Positions 22,309-31,996 are shown, counted from the first letter of the stretch. The stretch: 53,319 nucleotides of DNA from a bacterium (GCA_021802045.1 JAKABB010000009.1:1-53319), one strand, 5' to 3'. Notes: generated from the letters alone by a model not told the origin. Numbers and translations are program-made.

Positions 22309-24018
22309 TTACGCGAGCCCGACGATCTGGCCGTCCTCGTCGATGTCGATCCGCTCCGCCGCCGGGTGGGCGGAGAGCCCGGGCATGGTCTGCACGTCGC
22401 CGCAGATCGCGTACACGAAGCCGGCTCCGGCCGAGGCCCGGACCTCGCGCACGGGCAGGCGCCAGCCGGTGGGGGCGCCGGTCAGGGCGGGGTCCGCGGA
22501 GAGCGAGAGATGGGTCTTGGCGATGCAGACGGGCAGGCGTCCGAAGCCGTTGCGCTGATGGCTGTCGAGCTCGCGGGAGGCCCTTGGGCTGTAGTCCACC
22601 CCGGCGGCCCCGTAGACCCGGGTGGCGATCGCCTCCAGCTTCTCGCGGAGCGAGGCCTCGTCGCGGTAGAGGGGCGAGAAGGTGGTGGCGTGCTCGGCTG
22701 CCGCCGCCACCGCCTCGGCCAGCTCGGCCGCTCCCCGACCGCCCTCGGCGAAGTTGGTGCAGACGACGGCCGGGGCGCCCATCTCGGCGGCGACCTCCGC
22801 GATCGCCGCGTGCTCGGAGGGGAAGTCGGTGGGGAAGGCGTTGATGGCCACCACCGCCGGGACCCCGTGGAGGCGCACGTTCTCCAGCTGCCGGCGCAGG
22901 TTGGCGCCCCCGATCGAGACCTCCTCGGGGTTCTCCTCCAGGAGGGCCGGGGGCAGCGGCCGGCCGGGCACGATGCGGTGCCGGCCCGAGTGGGCCTTGA
23001 GGGCGCGGACGGTGGCCACGACCACCGCCGCGTCGGGGGCCAGGCCGGAGACCCGGCACTTGATGTTGAAGAACCGCTCCGCCCCCATGTCGGCCCCGAA
23101 GCCCGACTCGGTGATCAGGAAGTCGCCGGAGCGGATCCCGATGAGGTCGGCCAGGACCGATGAGTTGCCGGTGGCGATGTTGCCGAAGGGGCCGGCGTGC
23201 ACCAGGGCGGGGGTGCCCTCCAGGGTCTGCAGGAGGTTGGGCTTGATGGCATCGCGCATCAGCACCGTCATGGCTCCCGCTGCCTTCAGCTGCTCGGCGG
23301 TGACCGGCTCCCCGCTGCCGGTGTAGGCCACCACCATCCGGCCCAGGCGCTGACGCAGGTCGCGCAGCGAGGTGGTGAGGCCCAGGATGGCCATGATCTC
23401 GCTGGCGGCGGTGATGTCGAAGCCGGTCTGGCGGGGGAGGCCGTCGCGGCGGGTCCCCAGCCCCACCACCAGGTTGCGCAGGACGCGGTCGTTGACGTCC
23501 AGGACCCGGCGCCAGGTCACCTGGTGGGGGTCGATACCGAGCGCGTTGCCCTGGTAGAGGTGGTTGTCGAGCATGGCCGCGCACAGGTTGTGGGCCGCGG
23601 TCACGGCGTGGCCGTCCCCGGTGAGGTGCAGGTTCAGCGCCTCGAACGGCACCACCTGGCTGTAGCCCCCGCCGGCGGCGCCGCCCTTGATCCCGAAGGT
23701 GGGGCCCATCGACGCCTGGCGGATGGAGATGGTGGCCCGCTTGCCGAGGTGGTGGAAGGCCTGCCCGAGGCCGATGGTGGTGGTGGTCTTGCCCTCGCCG
23801 AGGGGGGTGGGGGTGATCGCCGTCACCACCACGTACTTGGCCCGCGGCCGGTCGGCCAGCTCGGCCAGGGCCTCCAGGCGGATCTTGGCGACGTGGTCGC
23901 CGCACGACTCCAGGAGCTGCGGGGACAGGCCCATCTCGCGGGCCAGCTCGCTCGACGACCGCAGCGTCGCCCGACGGGCGATGTCCAGGGCGGAGGGCGG
24001 CGGGAGGGTGGCCCTCAC
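22309..24018 (-). CDS. fhs: formate-tetrahydrofolate ligase
   Basis: A 569-residue enzyme making 10-formyl-THF from formate, ATP and THF. The P-loop TPLGEGKTTTTIGLGQA, GPTFGIKGGAAGGGYSQV, EALNLHLTGD, GFDITAASEIMAI and GAGFVYAICGD are all diagnostic and in order. The length is normal. Start GTG 24018. Its neighbours, the DAO oxidase and glutamine-synthetase-like ligase, and the dimethylglycine-dehydrogenase/GcvT fusion across the divergent promoter suggest it captures or balances one-carbon units released by demethylation. It could also serve purine and fMet synthesis. Confidence 0.97.
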   Translation of the reverse strand: MRATLPPPSALDIARRATLRSSSELAREMGLSPQLLESCGDHVAKIRLEALAELADRPRAKYVVVTAITPTPLGEGKTTTTIGLGQAFHHLGKRATISIRQASMGPTFGIKGGAAGGGYSQVVPFEALNLHLTGDGHAVTAAHNLCAAMLDNHLYQGNALGIDPHQVTWRRVLDVNDRVLRNLVVGLGTRRDGLPRQTGFDITAASEIMAILGLTTSLRDLRQRLGRMVVAYTGSGEPVTAEQLKAAGAMTVLMRDAIKPNLLQTLEGTPALVHAGPFGNIATGNSSVLADLIGIRSGDFLITESGFGADMGAERFFNIKCRVSGLAPDAAVVVATVRALKAHSGRHRIVPGRPLPPALLEENPEEVSIGGANLRRQLENVRLHGVPAVVAINAFPTDFPSEHAAIAEVAAEMGAPAVVCTNFAEGGRGAAELAEAVAAAAEHATTFSPLYRDEASLREKLEAIATRVYGAAGVDYSPRASRELDSHQRNGFGRLPVCIAKTHLSLSADPALTGAPTGWRLPVREVRASAGAGFVYAICGDVQTMPGLSAHPAAERIDIDEDGQIVGLA

Positions 24019-24101
24019 GGCGCGAACCCGGTGCCGGCGCGGTCAGCAGGACGGCGGCCGCTCGCCCGCCCGCGTCCGACCTTCCTGCTCACCACGGGTC
24101 G

Positions 24102-25505
24102 TCAGATGCGCTCGAAGTTCCGCTGGCGCTCCCAGTCGGTGACCGTGGCGTCGAAGGCCTCCTGCTCCATGCGGGCCAGGTGCAGGTAGTGCTCCACCAC
24201 CTGGGCCCCCAGCAGCTCGCGGGCGGCGGCGCTCCCCTCCAGGAGGTCGATCGCCTCCTCCAGGTTGTGCGGGACCCGGGTCTGCTCCGCGCCCGCGTAG
24301 GCGTCGCCGCTGAACATGGGGGGCAGGGCCAGGCCGCGCTCGATCCCGTACCGGCCCGCGGCCAGGATGCTGGCCAGGGCCAGGTAGGGGTTGACGTCGG
24401 CTCCCGGATGGCGGGCCTCGATCCGCAGCGAGGCCCCGTGCCCCACCACCCGCAGCCCGCAGGTGCGGTTGTCGTAGCCCCAGACCAGGCGCACCGGCGC
24501 GAAGGAGCCCTCGCGGTAGCGCTTGTAGGAGTTGACCCCGGGGGCCGTGAAGACCGAGAGCTCGCGGGAGAGCTGGAGCTGGCCGGCGAGGAACTGCTGG
24601 CAGAGGGCGGACATCCCCGGTGCCGCCGCCTGCGGATCGTGGAAGAGGGCGCGGTCGCCGTCACCGGCCCACAGGCTGGTGTGGACGTGGCAGGAGGACC
24701 CGGCCTGCTCCGCCGTCCACTTGGCCATGAAGGTCAGCGACATCCCCTGGGCGATGGCGATCTCCTTGGCGCCGTTCTTGTAGAGCACGTGGCGGTCGGC
24801 CATCTCGATCGGGTCGGCGTAGCGCAGGTTGATCTCGCCCTGGCCGTGGCCCCACTCGCCCTTGCTGCTCTCGACCGGGATCCCGGCCGCGTCCATCCCG
24901 TTGCGGATCGCCCCCAGCAGCCCCTCCACCTTGGAGCCCTGGAGGATGTGGTAGTCCTCGATGTAGTGGCCGGTGGGATGGAGGCCGCGGTACCCCTGGG
25001 CCGCCGCCTGCTGGTAGCTGTCCTGGAAGGTGTAGAACTCCAGCTCCGAGGCCATCTTGGCCTGCATGCCGCGGGCGGCCAGCTTCTCCACCTGGCGCCG
25101 CAGCACCTGGCGCGGGTACTCCTCGACCGGCTCGCCGTCGGTGGTCTCGAGGTCGCACAGGACGACCGCGGTGGCCGGCAGCCAGGGCACCCGCCGCAGG
25201 GTCCCAAGGTCGGGCACCGCGTGGAAGTCCTGGTAGCCGGTGCTCCAGCTGGTGAGGGCGAACCCGGGCAGGGGGGTGTTGTCGACGTCCATCCCCCACA
25301 GGTAGGAGCAGGCATGCATCCCCTCACGGGCCACCGAGTCCACGAAGAAGGTCCCCGTCACCCGCTTCCCCACCAGCCGTCCCTGGAGGTCGACCATCGC
25401 CACCACCACGGTGTCGACGGCGCCCCGGGCCACCTGGTCCGCCAGGGCGTCGATGGTGAGCCGCCCTGCGGTCCGTGCCGCCTCCTGGTCGGGGCCCTCG
25501 GCCAT
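24102..25505 (-). CDS. glutamine-synthetase-like gamma-glutamyl ligase
   Basis: A 467-residue GlnA homologue. Metal/Glu motifs: MASELEFYTF, SKGEWGHGQGEINLRY, the ATP/His region FMAKWTAEQAGSSCHVH and the glutamate-binding EARHPGADVNPYLA. The regular GlnA adenylylation loop and N-terminal signature are not evident. Such divergent members (PuuA, GMA synthetase, ethanolamine-type GlnA4) ligate glutamate to amines. Eight nt after the aldehyde dehydrogenase gene and in one operon with SDR and oxidase, it most likely gamma-glutamylates an amine or amino-alcohol before oxidation. True glutamine synthesis cannot be ruled out from sequence alone. Confidence 0.85.
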   Translation of the reverse strand: MAEGPDQEAARTAGRLTIDALADQVARGAVDTVVVAMVDLQGRLVGKRVTGTFFVDSVAREGMHACSYLWGMDVDNTPLPGFALTSWSTGYQDFHAVPDLGTLRRVPWLPATAVVLCDLETTDGEPVEEYPRQVLRRQVEKLAARGMQAKMASELEFYTFQDSYQQAAAQGYRGLHPTGHYIEDYHILQGSKVEGLLGAIRNGMDAAGIPVESSKGEWGHGQGEINLRYADPIEMADRHVLYKNGAKEIAIAQGMSLTFMAKWTAEQAGSSCHVHTSLWAGDGDRALFHDPQAAAPGMSALCQQFLAGQLQLSRELSVFTAPGVNSYKRYREGSFAPVRLVWGYDNRTCGLRVVGHGASLRIEARHPGADVNPYLALASILAAGRYGIERGLALPPMFSGDAYAGAEQTRVPHNLEEAIDLLEGSAAARELLGAQVVEHYLHLARMEQEAFDATVTDWERQRNFERI

Positions 25506-25513
25506 GGCGTCCC

Positions 25514-26962
25514 TCACTCGGCGCTGATGAAGATGTTCTTGACCTCGGTGTAGAGCTGGAGGGCGTGCATCCCCAACTCCCGCCCGAAGCCACTGCCGCG
25601 GTAGCCGCCGAAGGGGGCCTCCTGATGCACGCTGCGGGTGGTGTTGATGCTGAGGACCCCGGTCCGGATCCCGCGGGCGACGCGGATGGCGCGGCCCACG
25701 TCGCGGGTCCACACCGAGCCCGAGAGCCCGTAGGGGGAGTCGTTGGCCAGGCGCACCGCCTCGGCCTCGTCCTCGAAGGGGATCACCACCAGGACCGGGC
25801 CGAAGATCTCCTCCCGGCTCACGCGCATCGCGGCCGTGGCGCCGGTCAGGACGGTGGGCAGGAGGTACGGCGGCTGCTCCAGGCCCGCGGGCGCGGTCCC
25901 GCCGCAGGCCAGCTGCGTCCCCTCCTGGAGGCCGATCTGGATGTAGTCGGCGACATGCTGGCGCTGGGCCTCCGAGATCAGGGGGCCGACCTCCGTCGCC
26001 GGGTCCAGCGGGTCCCCCACCCGCAGCTGCTGGGTCGCGGCCACGAAGCGGGCCACGAACTCCTCGACCGCGGGGGCCTGCACCAGGGCGCGGCTGCGCG
26101 CGCAGCAGTCCTGGCCGGCGTTGCCGAAGACCGAGAGCGGCGAGCGGCCGGCGGCCTGGGCCAGGTCGGCGTCGGCGAAGACGATGTTGGGGGACTTCCC
26201 GCCCAGCTCCAGGCTGACCCGGGTGCAGTTGGCCGCCGCGGCCCGCATGATCGCCTGGCCGGTGACGGTCTCGCCGGTGAAGGCCGCCTTGTCGATGCCG
26301 GGGTGGGCCGCCAGCGCCGCCCCCGCGCTCGCCCCGGGGCCGGTGAGGACGTTGAGGACCCCGGCCGGGAGGCCGGCCTCGAGGGCCAGCTCGCCCAGGC
26401 GCAGCGCCGTCAGCGGGGTGGCGCTGGCCGGCTTGAGCACCGCGGTGTTGCCGCAGGCCAGGGCCGGCGCCACCTTCCAGGCCGCGATCTGGATCGGGAA
26501 GTTCCAGGGGACGATGAGGGCGCAGACGCCGACCGGGTCGCGCCAGGTGAAGTCCAGGCCGTCCGCGGCCACCGGGATCGTCTCCCCGAAGACCTTGGTC
26601 GCCGCGCCGGCGTAGTACTCGAAGCAGCCGGCCGCCCCCAGCACCTCGTCGCGGGCGTCGCGCACCGGCTTGCCGGCGTTGCGGGCCTCCAGCAGGGTCA
26701 GCTCTTCCACGTGGGCCCGGATCAGCTCGGCCAGGCGGAACAGGACGGTGGCCCGGTCGCGGGCCGCCGTCCGGGGCCAGGGCCCCGCCTCGAACGCCCG
26801 CCGGGCCGCGCCCACCGCGCGCTCGACGTCCTCCGGCCCGCCGCGGGGGACGCTGCCCAGGGTGCCGCCGGTGGCCGGCTCGGCCACCGCGAAGGACGCG
26901 CCGGTGGCGGCCGCCACCGCCTCCCCGCCGATGATCATGCGATAGGTGGCCGGCTCGGGCAC
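25514..26962 (-). CDS. aldehyde dehydrogenase (betaine/aminoaldehyde type)
   Basis: A 482-residue NAD(P)+ aldehyde dehydrogenase. Landmarks: [17 protein letters not shown], the Glu motif [12 protein letters not shown] and the catalytic Cys in GQDCCARSR, then [10 protein letters not shown] and [13 protein letters not shown]. It resembles betaine-, gamma-glutamyl- and aminobutyraldehyde dehydrogenases. The start is set at the second GTG, 26962: AGGAGG sits 7 nt before it but only 1 nt before GTG 26968. It lies 15 nt after the SDR gene. Probable role: oxidise the aldehyde made by the SDR or the DAO oxidase. Confidence 0.9.
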   Translation of the reverse strand: MPEPATYRMIIGGEAVAAATGASFAVAEPATGGTLGSVPRGGPEDVERAVGAARRAFEAGPWPRTAARDRATVLFRLAELIRAHVEELTLLEARNAGKPVRDARDEVLGAAGCFEYYAGAATKVFGETIPVAADGLDFTWRDPVGVCALIVPWNFPIQIAAWKVAPALACGNTAVLKPASATPLTALRLGELALEAGLPAGVLNVLTGPGASAGAALAAHPGIDKAAFTGETVTGQAIMRAAAANCTRVSLELGGKSPNIVFADADLAQAAGRSPLSVFGNAGQDCCARSRALVQAPAVEEFVARFVAATQQLRVGDPLDPATEVGPLISEAQRQHVADYIQIGLQEGTQLACGGTAPAGLEQPPYLLPTVLTGATAAMRVSREEIFGPVLVVIPFEDEAEAVRLANDSPYGLSGSVWTRDVGRAIRVARGIRTGVLSINTTRSVHQEAPFGGYRGSGFGRELGMHALQLYTEVKNIFISAE

Positions 26963-26977
26963 GGGCACCCCTCCTGC

Positions 26978-27751
26978 CTAGAAGTAGTTGGACGTGATGC
27001 CGCCGTCGACCACGAACACCCCGCCGGTGGTCCAGCTGGCCTCGTCGGAGGCGAGGTGGAGCGCCAGGTGGACGATGTCCTCCGGCCGGCCCAGCCGACC
27101 CAGCGGGACCCGGTTCAGGCGCAGCGCCCGCTTGGCCGGGTCGCGCAGGAGCTCGGTCAGGAGCGGCGTCTCGATGGGGCCGGGGCAGATGGCGTTGGCG
27201 CGGATCTGGTCGGGCCCGTACTGCACCGCCAGCGACTTGGTGAGGGCGATGATCGCTCCCTTGGTGGCGGTGTACGCGTCCTGGGGCACGCTGCACCCGA
27301 CCAGGGCCACGAAGGAGGCGATGTTGACGATCGAGCCGCCGCCGCTCCGGCGCATCAGGGGGATGGCGTGCTTGCAGCAGCGGAAGACCCCCTTCAGGTT
27401 GACGTCCTGGACCCGGTCCCAGAGCTCGCCGTCGATGTCCACCACCGATCCGTCCTCGTCGAGGAAGATGCCGGCGTTGTTGTAGAGGACGTCGAGGCGG
27501 CCGTAGCGGCCCTCGATCGTCGCCACCGCGTCCCGGACGGCGCCGTCGTCGGTGACGTCCATGGTCAGCGCCAGGGCCTCCCCGCCCTCGATCCCGGCGA
27601 CCGTGCGCTCCACAGCCGCCCGGTCCCGGTCGGCGGCGACGACCCGGGCGCCCTCGTCGGCGAACAGCCCGGCCGCCACCCGGCCCATGCCGCTGCCGGC
27701 CCCGGTGATGAGGCAGACCTTGCCGGTCAGCCGTCCCTGCCGCTCGGGCAT
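26978..27751 (-). CDS. short-chain dehydrogenase/reductase
   Basis: A 257-residue classical SDR. Cofactor loop TGAGSGMGR at residue ~16, acidic DRDRA after beta 2 (NAD preference), NNAG, catalytic Ser in IASFVAL and YTATK, C-terminal DGGITSNYF. First gene of the minus-strand catabolic operon. ATG 27751 has GGAGGGA upstream. Its promoter (TTGACA-17-TAGACT) lies at 27813-27841 with a HutC-type operator at 27795-27806. With the downstream aldehyde dehydrogenase it could oxidise a hydroxyl to an acid in two steps. Confidence 0.9.
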   Translation of the reverse strand: MPERQGRLTGKVCLITGAGSGMGRVAAGLFADEGARVVAADRDRAAVERTVAGIEGGEALALTMDVTDDGAVRDAVATIEGRYGRLDVLYNNAGIFLDEDGSVVDIDGELWDRVQDVNLKGVFRCCKHAIPLMRRSGGGSIVNIASFVALVGCSVPQDAYTATKGAIIALTKSLAVQYGPDQIRANAICPGPIETPLLTELLRDPAKRALRLNRVPLGRLGRPEDIVHLALHLASDEASWTTGGVFVVDGGITSNYF

Positions 27752-27794
27752 CCGCGTCCCTCCCTGCGCCGGTCGGGGGCCCATGGCCCGCCAG

Positions 27795-27806
27795 TGGTCT
27801 AGTCCA
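27795..27806. promoter_or_regulatory. HutC/GntR operator, SDR operon
   Basis: TGGTCTAGTCCA, a near-perfect palindrome, covers the predicted start site of the minus-strand promoter. It shares the core with 27927-27936 and 39014-39025. Confidence 0.7.
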
Positions 27807-27812
27807 TCCGGG

Positions 27813-27841
27813 AGTCTAGGCGGTGTGGGGGGTGGTGTCAA
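27813..27841 (-). promoter_or_regulatory. promoter of the SDR-ALDH-GS-fhs-DAO operon
   Basis: On the minus strand TTGACA (27841-27836), 17-nt spacer, TAGACT (27818-27813). Both hexamers are near consensus. Confidence 0.75.
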
Positions 27842-27893
27842 CGCGCGCCGGCCCCGGCCACCGGTGGCGGAATCGCGGAAGGGCCGGCCCCCG

Positions 27894-27922
27894 TTGACAG
27901 GGTGTGGGGTCCCATCTACACT
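27894..27922 (+). promoter_or_regulatory. promoter of the permease-GntR-DMGDH operon
   Basis: TTGACA (27894-27899), 17-nt spacer, TACACT (27917-27922). The predicted transcription start falls inside the palindrome at 27927-27936. Confidence 0.75.
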
Positions 27923-27926
27923 CCCC

Positions 27927-27936
27927 GGTCTAGACC
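27927..27936. promoter_or_regulatory. HutC/GntR operator, permease operon
   Basis: GGTCTAGACC is a perfect 10-bp palindrome (extended by CA on the right) at the predicted +1. The core is the typical site of HutC-subfamily GntR repressors such as NagR/DasR; the island encodes one at 30268. Confidence 0.75.
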
Positions 27937-28044
27937 AATCTTGGCACGGTCGCGGAGGCGTCCGGCGCGGACGGCCCGCCGCGGGCGGCCGGGATCCACG
28001 GCCCCGCGCGGCGGGGCCATTCACGCGGGGAGGGCATTCAGGTC

Positions 28045-29586
28045 ATGAGCGGTCCCCAGCCGGTGGTCGCGGCCGAGAGCCACGATACCCACGACTTGGC
28101 CCGGTTCGGCTACAAGCAGGAGCTGCACCGACGCCTCGGGGTCTTCAGCTCCTTCGCGGTCGCCTTCAGCTACATCTCGCCCTCGACCGGTATCTTCACC
28201 CTCTACGCTCTGGGCCTGGCCACCATCGGCGGGGTCTTCTTCTGGAGCTGGCCCATCGTGGCTCTGGGCCAGTTCATCATCGCCTTGAACTTCGCCGAGG
28301 TCTCGACCCAGTTCCCGGTGGCGGGCTCGGTCTTCCAGTGGACCAAGTACCTGGCCCCCAAGCCCTACGCCTGGTTCACCGGCTGGATCTACCTGTTCGC
28401 CGGCGCCCTCACCACCACCGCGGTGGTGGTGACGCTGCCGCTGGCCCTGATCCCGGCGTTCGAGGACATGGGCTTCAGCGTCGCCAACACCCTCAACAAC
28501 CAGCGCATCGTGGCCCTCATCACCCTGGTGGTGATCACCCTGCTCAACATCTTCGGGGTGCGGCTGGTGTCCATCATCAACAACACCGGGGTCATCTTCG
28601 AGGTCCTGGGGATGCTGGTCTTCGCCATCGTCCTGGCGGTCCTGCACCACCATCAGTCGCTGGCGGTGGTCACCAACCCGGGGACCACCACCGCCAGCTT
28701 CGGCGGCTTCATGGCGGCGATGTTCATGAGCCTGTTCGTGATCTACGGCTTCGACACCGCCAGCACCCTGGCCGAGGAGACGCGCGACCCCCGACGGGCG
28801 GCGCCGCTGGCGGTGCTGATGTCGGTGGCGGGGGCCTTCGCCATCGGCGTGGTCTTCCTGCTGGCGACCCTGGTCGCCATCCCCAACCTCAAGACCGCGA
28901 TCGCCGACGGCTGGGGCCCGGCCAACATCATCTCCGCGGCCCTGCCCGGCGCCATGGCCACCGTCTACCTGGTGGTGGTGTCGGCGGCGATCTTCGTCTG
29001 CTGCCTCTCGATCCAGGCCTCCACCATCCGCCTGGCCTTCGGGATGGCCCGCGACCGCCAGATCCCCCTGGCCCACCTGTGGTCGACGGTCAACCAGCGC
29101 ACCGGATCGCCGTTCGGGGCCTGCCTTTTGATCGCGGTCCTGGCCGGGATCCCGCTGCTGCAGTTCGCCGGAGCGGGCTACATCGCCATCGCCGCCACCG
29201 GCATGATCTACCTGACCTACCTGCTGGGCAACCTGGCCGTCCTCCACGTCCGGCTCAAGGGCCAGTGGCGGCCGCGCCACGACAAGCACTACTTCAGCCT
29301 CGGCCGCTGGGGGACCCCGATCAACGTCCTGGGCATCATCTGGGGCGCGGCGATGCTGATCAACTTCGCCTGGCCGCGGGCCGCCAGCAACCCCACCCCG
29401 GCCCAGACCGTGATCGGCAACGTGCAGGCGTTCTCCTGGGGCCCCCTCCTGGACCACGTACCCGTCCTCTACACCGTCGCCATTGGGATCGTGGTCCTGG
29501 GAGCCATCTACTACGCCATCCGCCACCAGCAGATCCCGACGGTCGTCCGTCCGACCATGGGCAGCACCCCAGTGGAGGGCGGGTGA
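28045..29586 (+). CDS. APC-superfamily amino acid/amine permease
   Basis: A 513-residue polytopic membrane protein with about 12 hydrophobic helices. The opening FGYKQELHRRLGVFSSFAVA and the helix SYISPSTGIFTLY are typical of the APC amino acid/choline/GABA permease branch; AEETRDPRRAAPLAVL is the conserved loop. It is first in an operon with a HAD hydrolase, GntR regulator, kinase and demethylating dehydrogenase, so it likely imports the island's amine substrate by proton symport. The start ATG 28045 has GGGGAGGG upstream. Transcription is probably repressed through 27927-27936. Confidence 0.88.
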   Translation: MSGPQPVVAAESHDTHDLARFGYKQELHRRLGVFSSFAVAFSYISPSTGIFTLYALGLATIGGVFFWSWPIVALGQFIIALNFAEVSTQFPVAGSVFQWTKYLAPKPYAWFTGWIYLFAGALTTTAVVVTLPLALIPAFEDMGFSVANTLNNQRIVALITLVVITLLNIFGVRLVSIINNTGVIFEVLGMLVFAIVLAVLHHHQSLAVVTNPGTTTASFGGFMAAMFMSLFVIYGFDTASTLAEETRDPRRAAPLAVLMSVAGAFAIGVVFLLATLVAIPNLKTAIADGWGPANIISAALPGAMATVYLVVVSAAIFVCCLSIQASTIRLAFGMARDRQIPLAHLWSTVNQRTGSPFGACLLIAVLAGIPLLQFAGAGYIAIAATGMIYLTYLLGNLAVLHVRLKGQWRPRHDKHYFSLGRWGTPINVLGIIWGAAMLINFAWPRAASNPTPAQTVIGNVQAFSWGPLLDHVPVLYTVAIGIVVLGAIYYAIRHQQIPTVVRPTMGSTPVEGG

Positions 29587-29596
29587 GCCCGCAACT

Positions 29597-30271
29597 GTGA
29601 CCCGCCCTCGGGCCATCATCGTGGACTTCAACGGCACCCTCTCCCGCGACGAGCCGTTGTTGGACCGGCTCTTCCGCTCCGTGTTCGCGGGCATCGGGGT
29701 CAAGATGTCGAGCGCGCTCTACTACCGGGAGCTGGCCGGGCGGTCGGACCCGGAGATCGTGGAGCGGATGCTGACCATCGCCGGGCGTGAGGTGGATCCC
29801 GTCCTGCTCGACCGGCTCCTGGCCGAGAAGGTGGGCCGCTACCGGGAGGCGGTCCGCCTCACGCCCACCATCGACGCCGACGCGGTGGCCTTCGTGCGGA
29901 CCGCGGCGGCCCAGGTGCCGCTGGGGCTCGTCTCCGGCGCGGTGCGGGCCGAGGTGTCGGCCTCGCTGGAGGCCGCCGGCCTCCAGGACGCCTTCCGGGT
30001 CGTGATCTGCGGGGACGAGGTCCAGCACGGCAAGCCCGACCCGGAGGGCTACCGGATGGCGCTGGACGCGATCGGCGCCGCCCCGGCCCTGCAGCCCGGC
30101 GAGGTGGTGGCCCTGGAGGACTCCCTCCCCGGGCTGGCGGCGGCGGCGGCCCTCGGGCTGCGGCGGGTCGCGGTCGCGGGGACCGTCCCGGTGACCGTCC
30201 TGTCCGCGCTGGCGGAGCAGGTCGTGTCCCGCCTCTCGCCAGCCCTCGCCGACCAGCTGCTGGCGGGGTGA
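29597..30271 (+). CDS. HAD-superfamily hydrolase
   Basis: A 224-residue HAD phosphatase of the beta-PGM/phosphonatase-like cap class. Motif I reads VDFNGTL: the nucleophile Asp is kept and the usual second Asp is Asn, a variant seen in some HAD lines. Motif II is LVSGA, motif III GKPDP (Lys) and motif IV ALEDSLPGL. GTG 29597 follows the permease stop by 10 nt; its stop overlaps the GntR start (GTGA). Beside a choline-kinase-like gene it may remove or recycle a phosphorylated amino-alcohol; the substrate is unknown. Confidence 0.8.
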   Translation: MTRPRAIIVDFNGTLSRDEPLLDRLFRSVFAGIGVKMSSALYYRELAGRSDPEIVERMLTIAGREVDPVLLDRLLAEKVGRYREAVRLTPTIDADAVAFVRTAAAQVPLGLVSGAVRAEVSASLEAAGLQDAFRVVICGDEVQHGKPDPEGYRMALDAIGAAPALQPGEVVALEDSLPGLAAAAALGLRRVAVAGTVPVTVLSALAEQVVSRLSPALADQLLAG

Positions 30272-31065
30272 CGGCCGTGGACCGGCGCCCGGGGGGTCGG
30301 GCGGCGCTGCCGATCCATGTGCAGATCGAGGAGGCGATCGAGCGGCGGATCGCCTCCGGCGAGCTGGCCCCCGGCTGCCGGGTCCCGGCCGAGCGGGAGC
30401 TGGCGACCCAGCTGGGGGTCAGCCGGATGACGGTGCGCCAGGGACTGGCCTCGCTGGTGCGGCGCGGGCTCCTGATCCGCGCCGTCGGCCGGGGCACTTT
30501 CGTGGCCGAGCCCAAGCTCTCCCAGGACCTGACCGCCATGCTCGGCTTCAGCGATCAGATGCAGCGCCAGGGGGTGGTCCCCGGGGCCCAGGTGCTGCAG
30601 GCCCGCGAGTGCGCCGCGCACTCGCCGATGGCGGAGCAGATGGGCCTGCCCGCCGAGGCCCCGGTCTTCGAGGTGGTGCGGCTGCGGCTGGGGCGCGGGC
30701 AGCCGCTGGCCCTGGAGACCTCCTACTTCCCCGCCGGCCTCTTCCCGGGCCTGCTGGCGCACGACCTCACCGGGTCCACCTACCAGCTCCTGCGCGAGCG
30801 CTACGGCCGGGGTCCGGCCCGGGCCACGGTGCGGCTGGAGCCGGTGCCGGCCAGCCGCTTCGAGGCCACCCAGCTGCAGGTCCGCCCCGGGGCCCCGCTG
30901 ATGCTGGTGGAGCGCGTCGCCCAGGCCCAGGACGGAACGGTGGTGGAGTACGCCCGCGACCTCCACCGCGGCGACCGCAGCCGCTTCCTGGTGGTGGTGG
31001 CCGACCTCGGCGCCGGCTCGCGGCCGGGCGGCTTCTCCCGGCTGGAGCGGGTGCTCAATGTCTAG
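30268..31065 (+). CDS. GntR-family regulator, HutC subfamily
   Basis: A 265-residue repressor. The winged helix at ~residues 10-75 has IHVQIEEAIERRIASGEL, PAERELATQLGVSRMTVRQ and the wing RGLLIRAVGRGTFVAE. The C-terminal ~165 residues are a UTRA (HutC) ligand domain, with LSQDLTAMLGFSDQM and the C-end YARDLHRGDRSRFLV. Three palindromes of the TGGTCTAGACCA type sit at the promoters of this operon, the divergent SDR operon and the PotD transporter, matching the known HutC-subfamily site. It therefore probably represses the whole island and is relieved by a pathway metabolite. It overlaps neighbours by 4 and 8 nt. Confidence 0.9.
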   Translation: MTAVDRRPGGRAALPIHVQIEEAIERRIASGELAPGCRVPAERELATQLGVSRMTVRQGLASLVRRGLLIRAVGRGTFVAEPKLSQDLTAMLGFSDQMQRQGVVPGAQVLQARECAAHSPMAEQMGLPAEAPVFEVVRLRLGRGQPLALETSYFPAGLFPGLLAHDLTGSTYQLLRERYGRGPARATVRLEPVPASRFEATQLQVRPGAPLMLVERVAQAQDGTVVEYARDLHRGDRSRFLVVVADLGAGSRPGGFSRLERVLNV

Positions 31066-31996
31066 GACCGCCGCCGACCTCGACGCCCTCCTGGCGGAGA
31101 TCCCTGAGCTCCAGGGGTGGCCCCTTAGCGTGCGCGAGCTGTCCGGCGGGATCACCAACCGCAACTACCTGGTCAGCGCCGGAGCGGACCGGTACGTGGT
31201 CCGGGTCCCCGGGCGGGACTCGGAGCGGCTGGGCATCGACCGCCGCGCGGAGTGGGCGGCCAGCCTGGCGGCGGCCGCGGCCGGGGTGGGGCCCGAGGTG
31301 GTGCGCTTCCTGGAGCCGGCGGGATGCCTGGTCACCCGGTACATCGAGGGGGCGCCCCTGCAGCCGGAGGACATCGCCCGCCCCGAGACCATCGCCCGGG
31401 TGGCCCGGGCCCTGCGCCGCTTCCACCAGGGGCCGGCGCTGCCGTCGACCTTCTCCCCGTTCGCCGTCGCCACCAGCTACCTGGCCACCGCCCAGAGCCT
31501 GGGCCTGCCGGTGCCCCCGGCGGTGCTCTTCGCCATGGAGCGCGCCGAGGAGATGGCGCGCGCGGTGGCGCGGAGCGGCGCGGGCTCGCCCGCGGTTCCC
31601 TGCCACAACGACCTGCTGCTGGGCAACTTCATCGACGACGGGGAGCGGATCTGGATCGTCGACTGGGAGTACGCCGGCATGGGCAACCGCTTCTTCGACC
31701 TCGGCAACCTCTCCATCAACAACGACTTCGACGACGACCAGGACCGCCTCCTGCTGGAGCAGTCTCTCGATCAGCCCCGGCCAGGGGACCTGGCCCTGCT
31801 CAAGCTGATGCGCATCGCCTCCGACCTGCGCGAGGGGATGTGGGGCCTGGTCCAGAGCCGCCTCTCCGACCTCGACTTCGACTTCACCGGCTACAGCCAG
31901 CATCACCTTGAGCGTCTGCGCCAGGGCGCCAGCGACCCGCGCTACCCGCGCTGGCTGGAGGCCCTCGGGTCGCAGACCACAGCATCGGGAGCCTGA
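31058..31996 (+). CDS. choline/ethanolamine-kinase-like phosphotransferase
   Basis: A 312-residue APH/choline-kinase fold. LSGGITNRNYLVSA is the N-lobe glycine/nucleotide region typical of LicA, VVRVPGRDSE the ATP-lysine equivalent region, CHNDLLLGNFI the catalytic loop (Asp, Asn) and IVDWEYAGMG the DFG-like metal motif. LicA-type kinases phosphorylate choline or ethanolamine. The start ATG overlaps the GntR stop by 8 nt (ATGTCTAG). In an amine-catabolic operon it hints that the substrate is a choline- or ethanolamine-like amino-alcohol; thiamine or aminoglycoside activity is less likely but possible. Confidence 0.8.
   Translation: MSRTAADLDALLAEIPELQGWPLSVRELSGGITNRNYLVSAGADRYVVRVPGRDSERLGIDRRAEWAASLAAAAAGVGPEVVRFLEPAGCLVTRYIEGAPLQPEDIARPETIARVARALRRFHQGPALPSTFSPFAVATSYLATAQSLGLPVPPAVLFAMERAEEMARAVARSGAGSPAVPCHNDLLLGNFIDDGERIWIVDWEYAGMGNRFFDLGNLSINNDFDDDQDRLLLEQSLDQPRPGDLALLKLMRIASDLREGMWGLVQSRLSDLDFDFTGYSQHHLERLRQGASDPRYPRWLEALGSQTTASGA

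Noticed and set aside
27813..27821. AGTCTAGGC beside TGGTCTAGTCCA as a second operator half (also at 39040)
   Set aside because: On the minus strand it is the -10 element TAGACT, 17 nt from TTGACA at both promoters.
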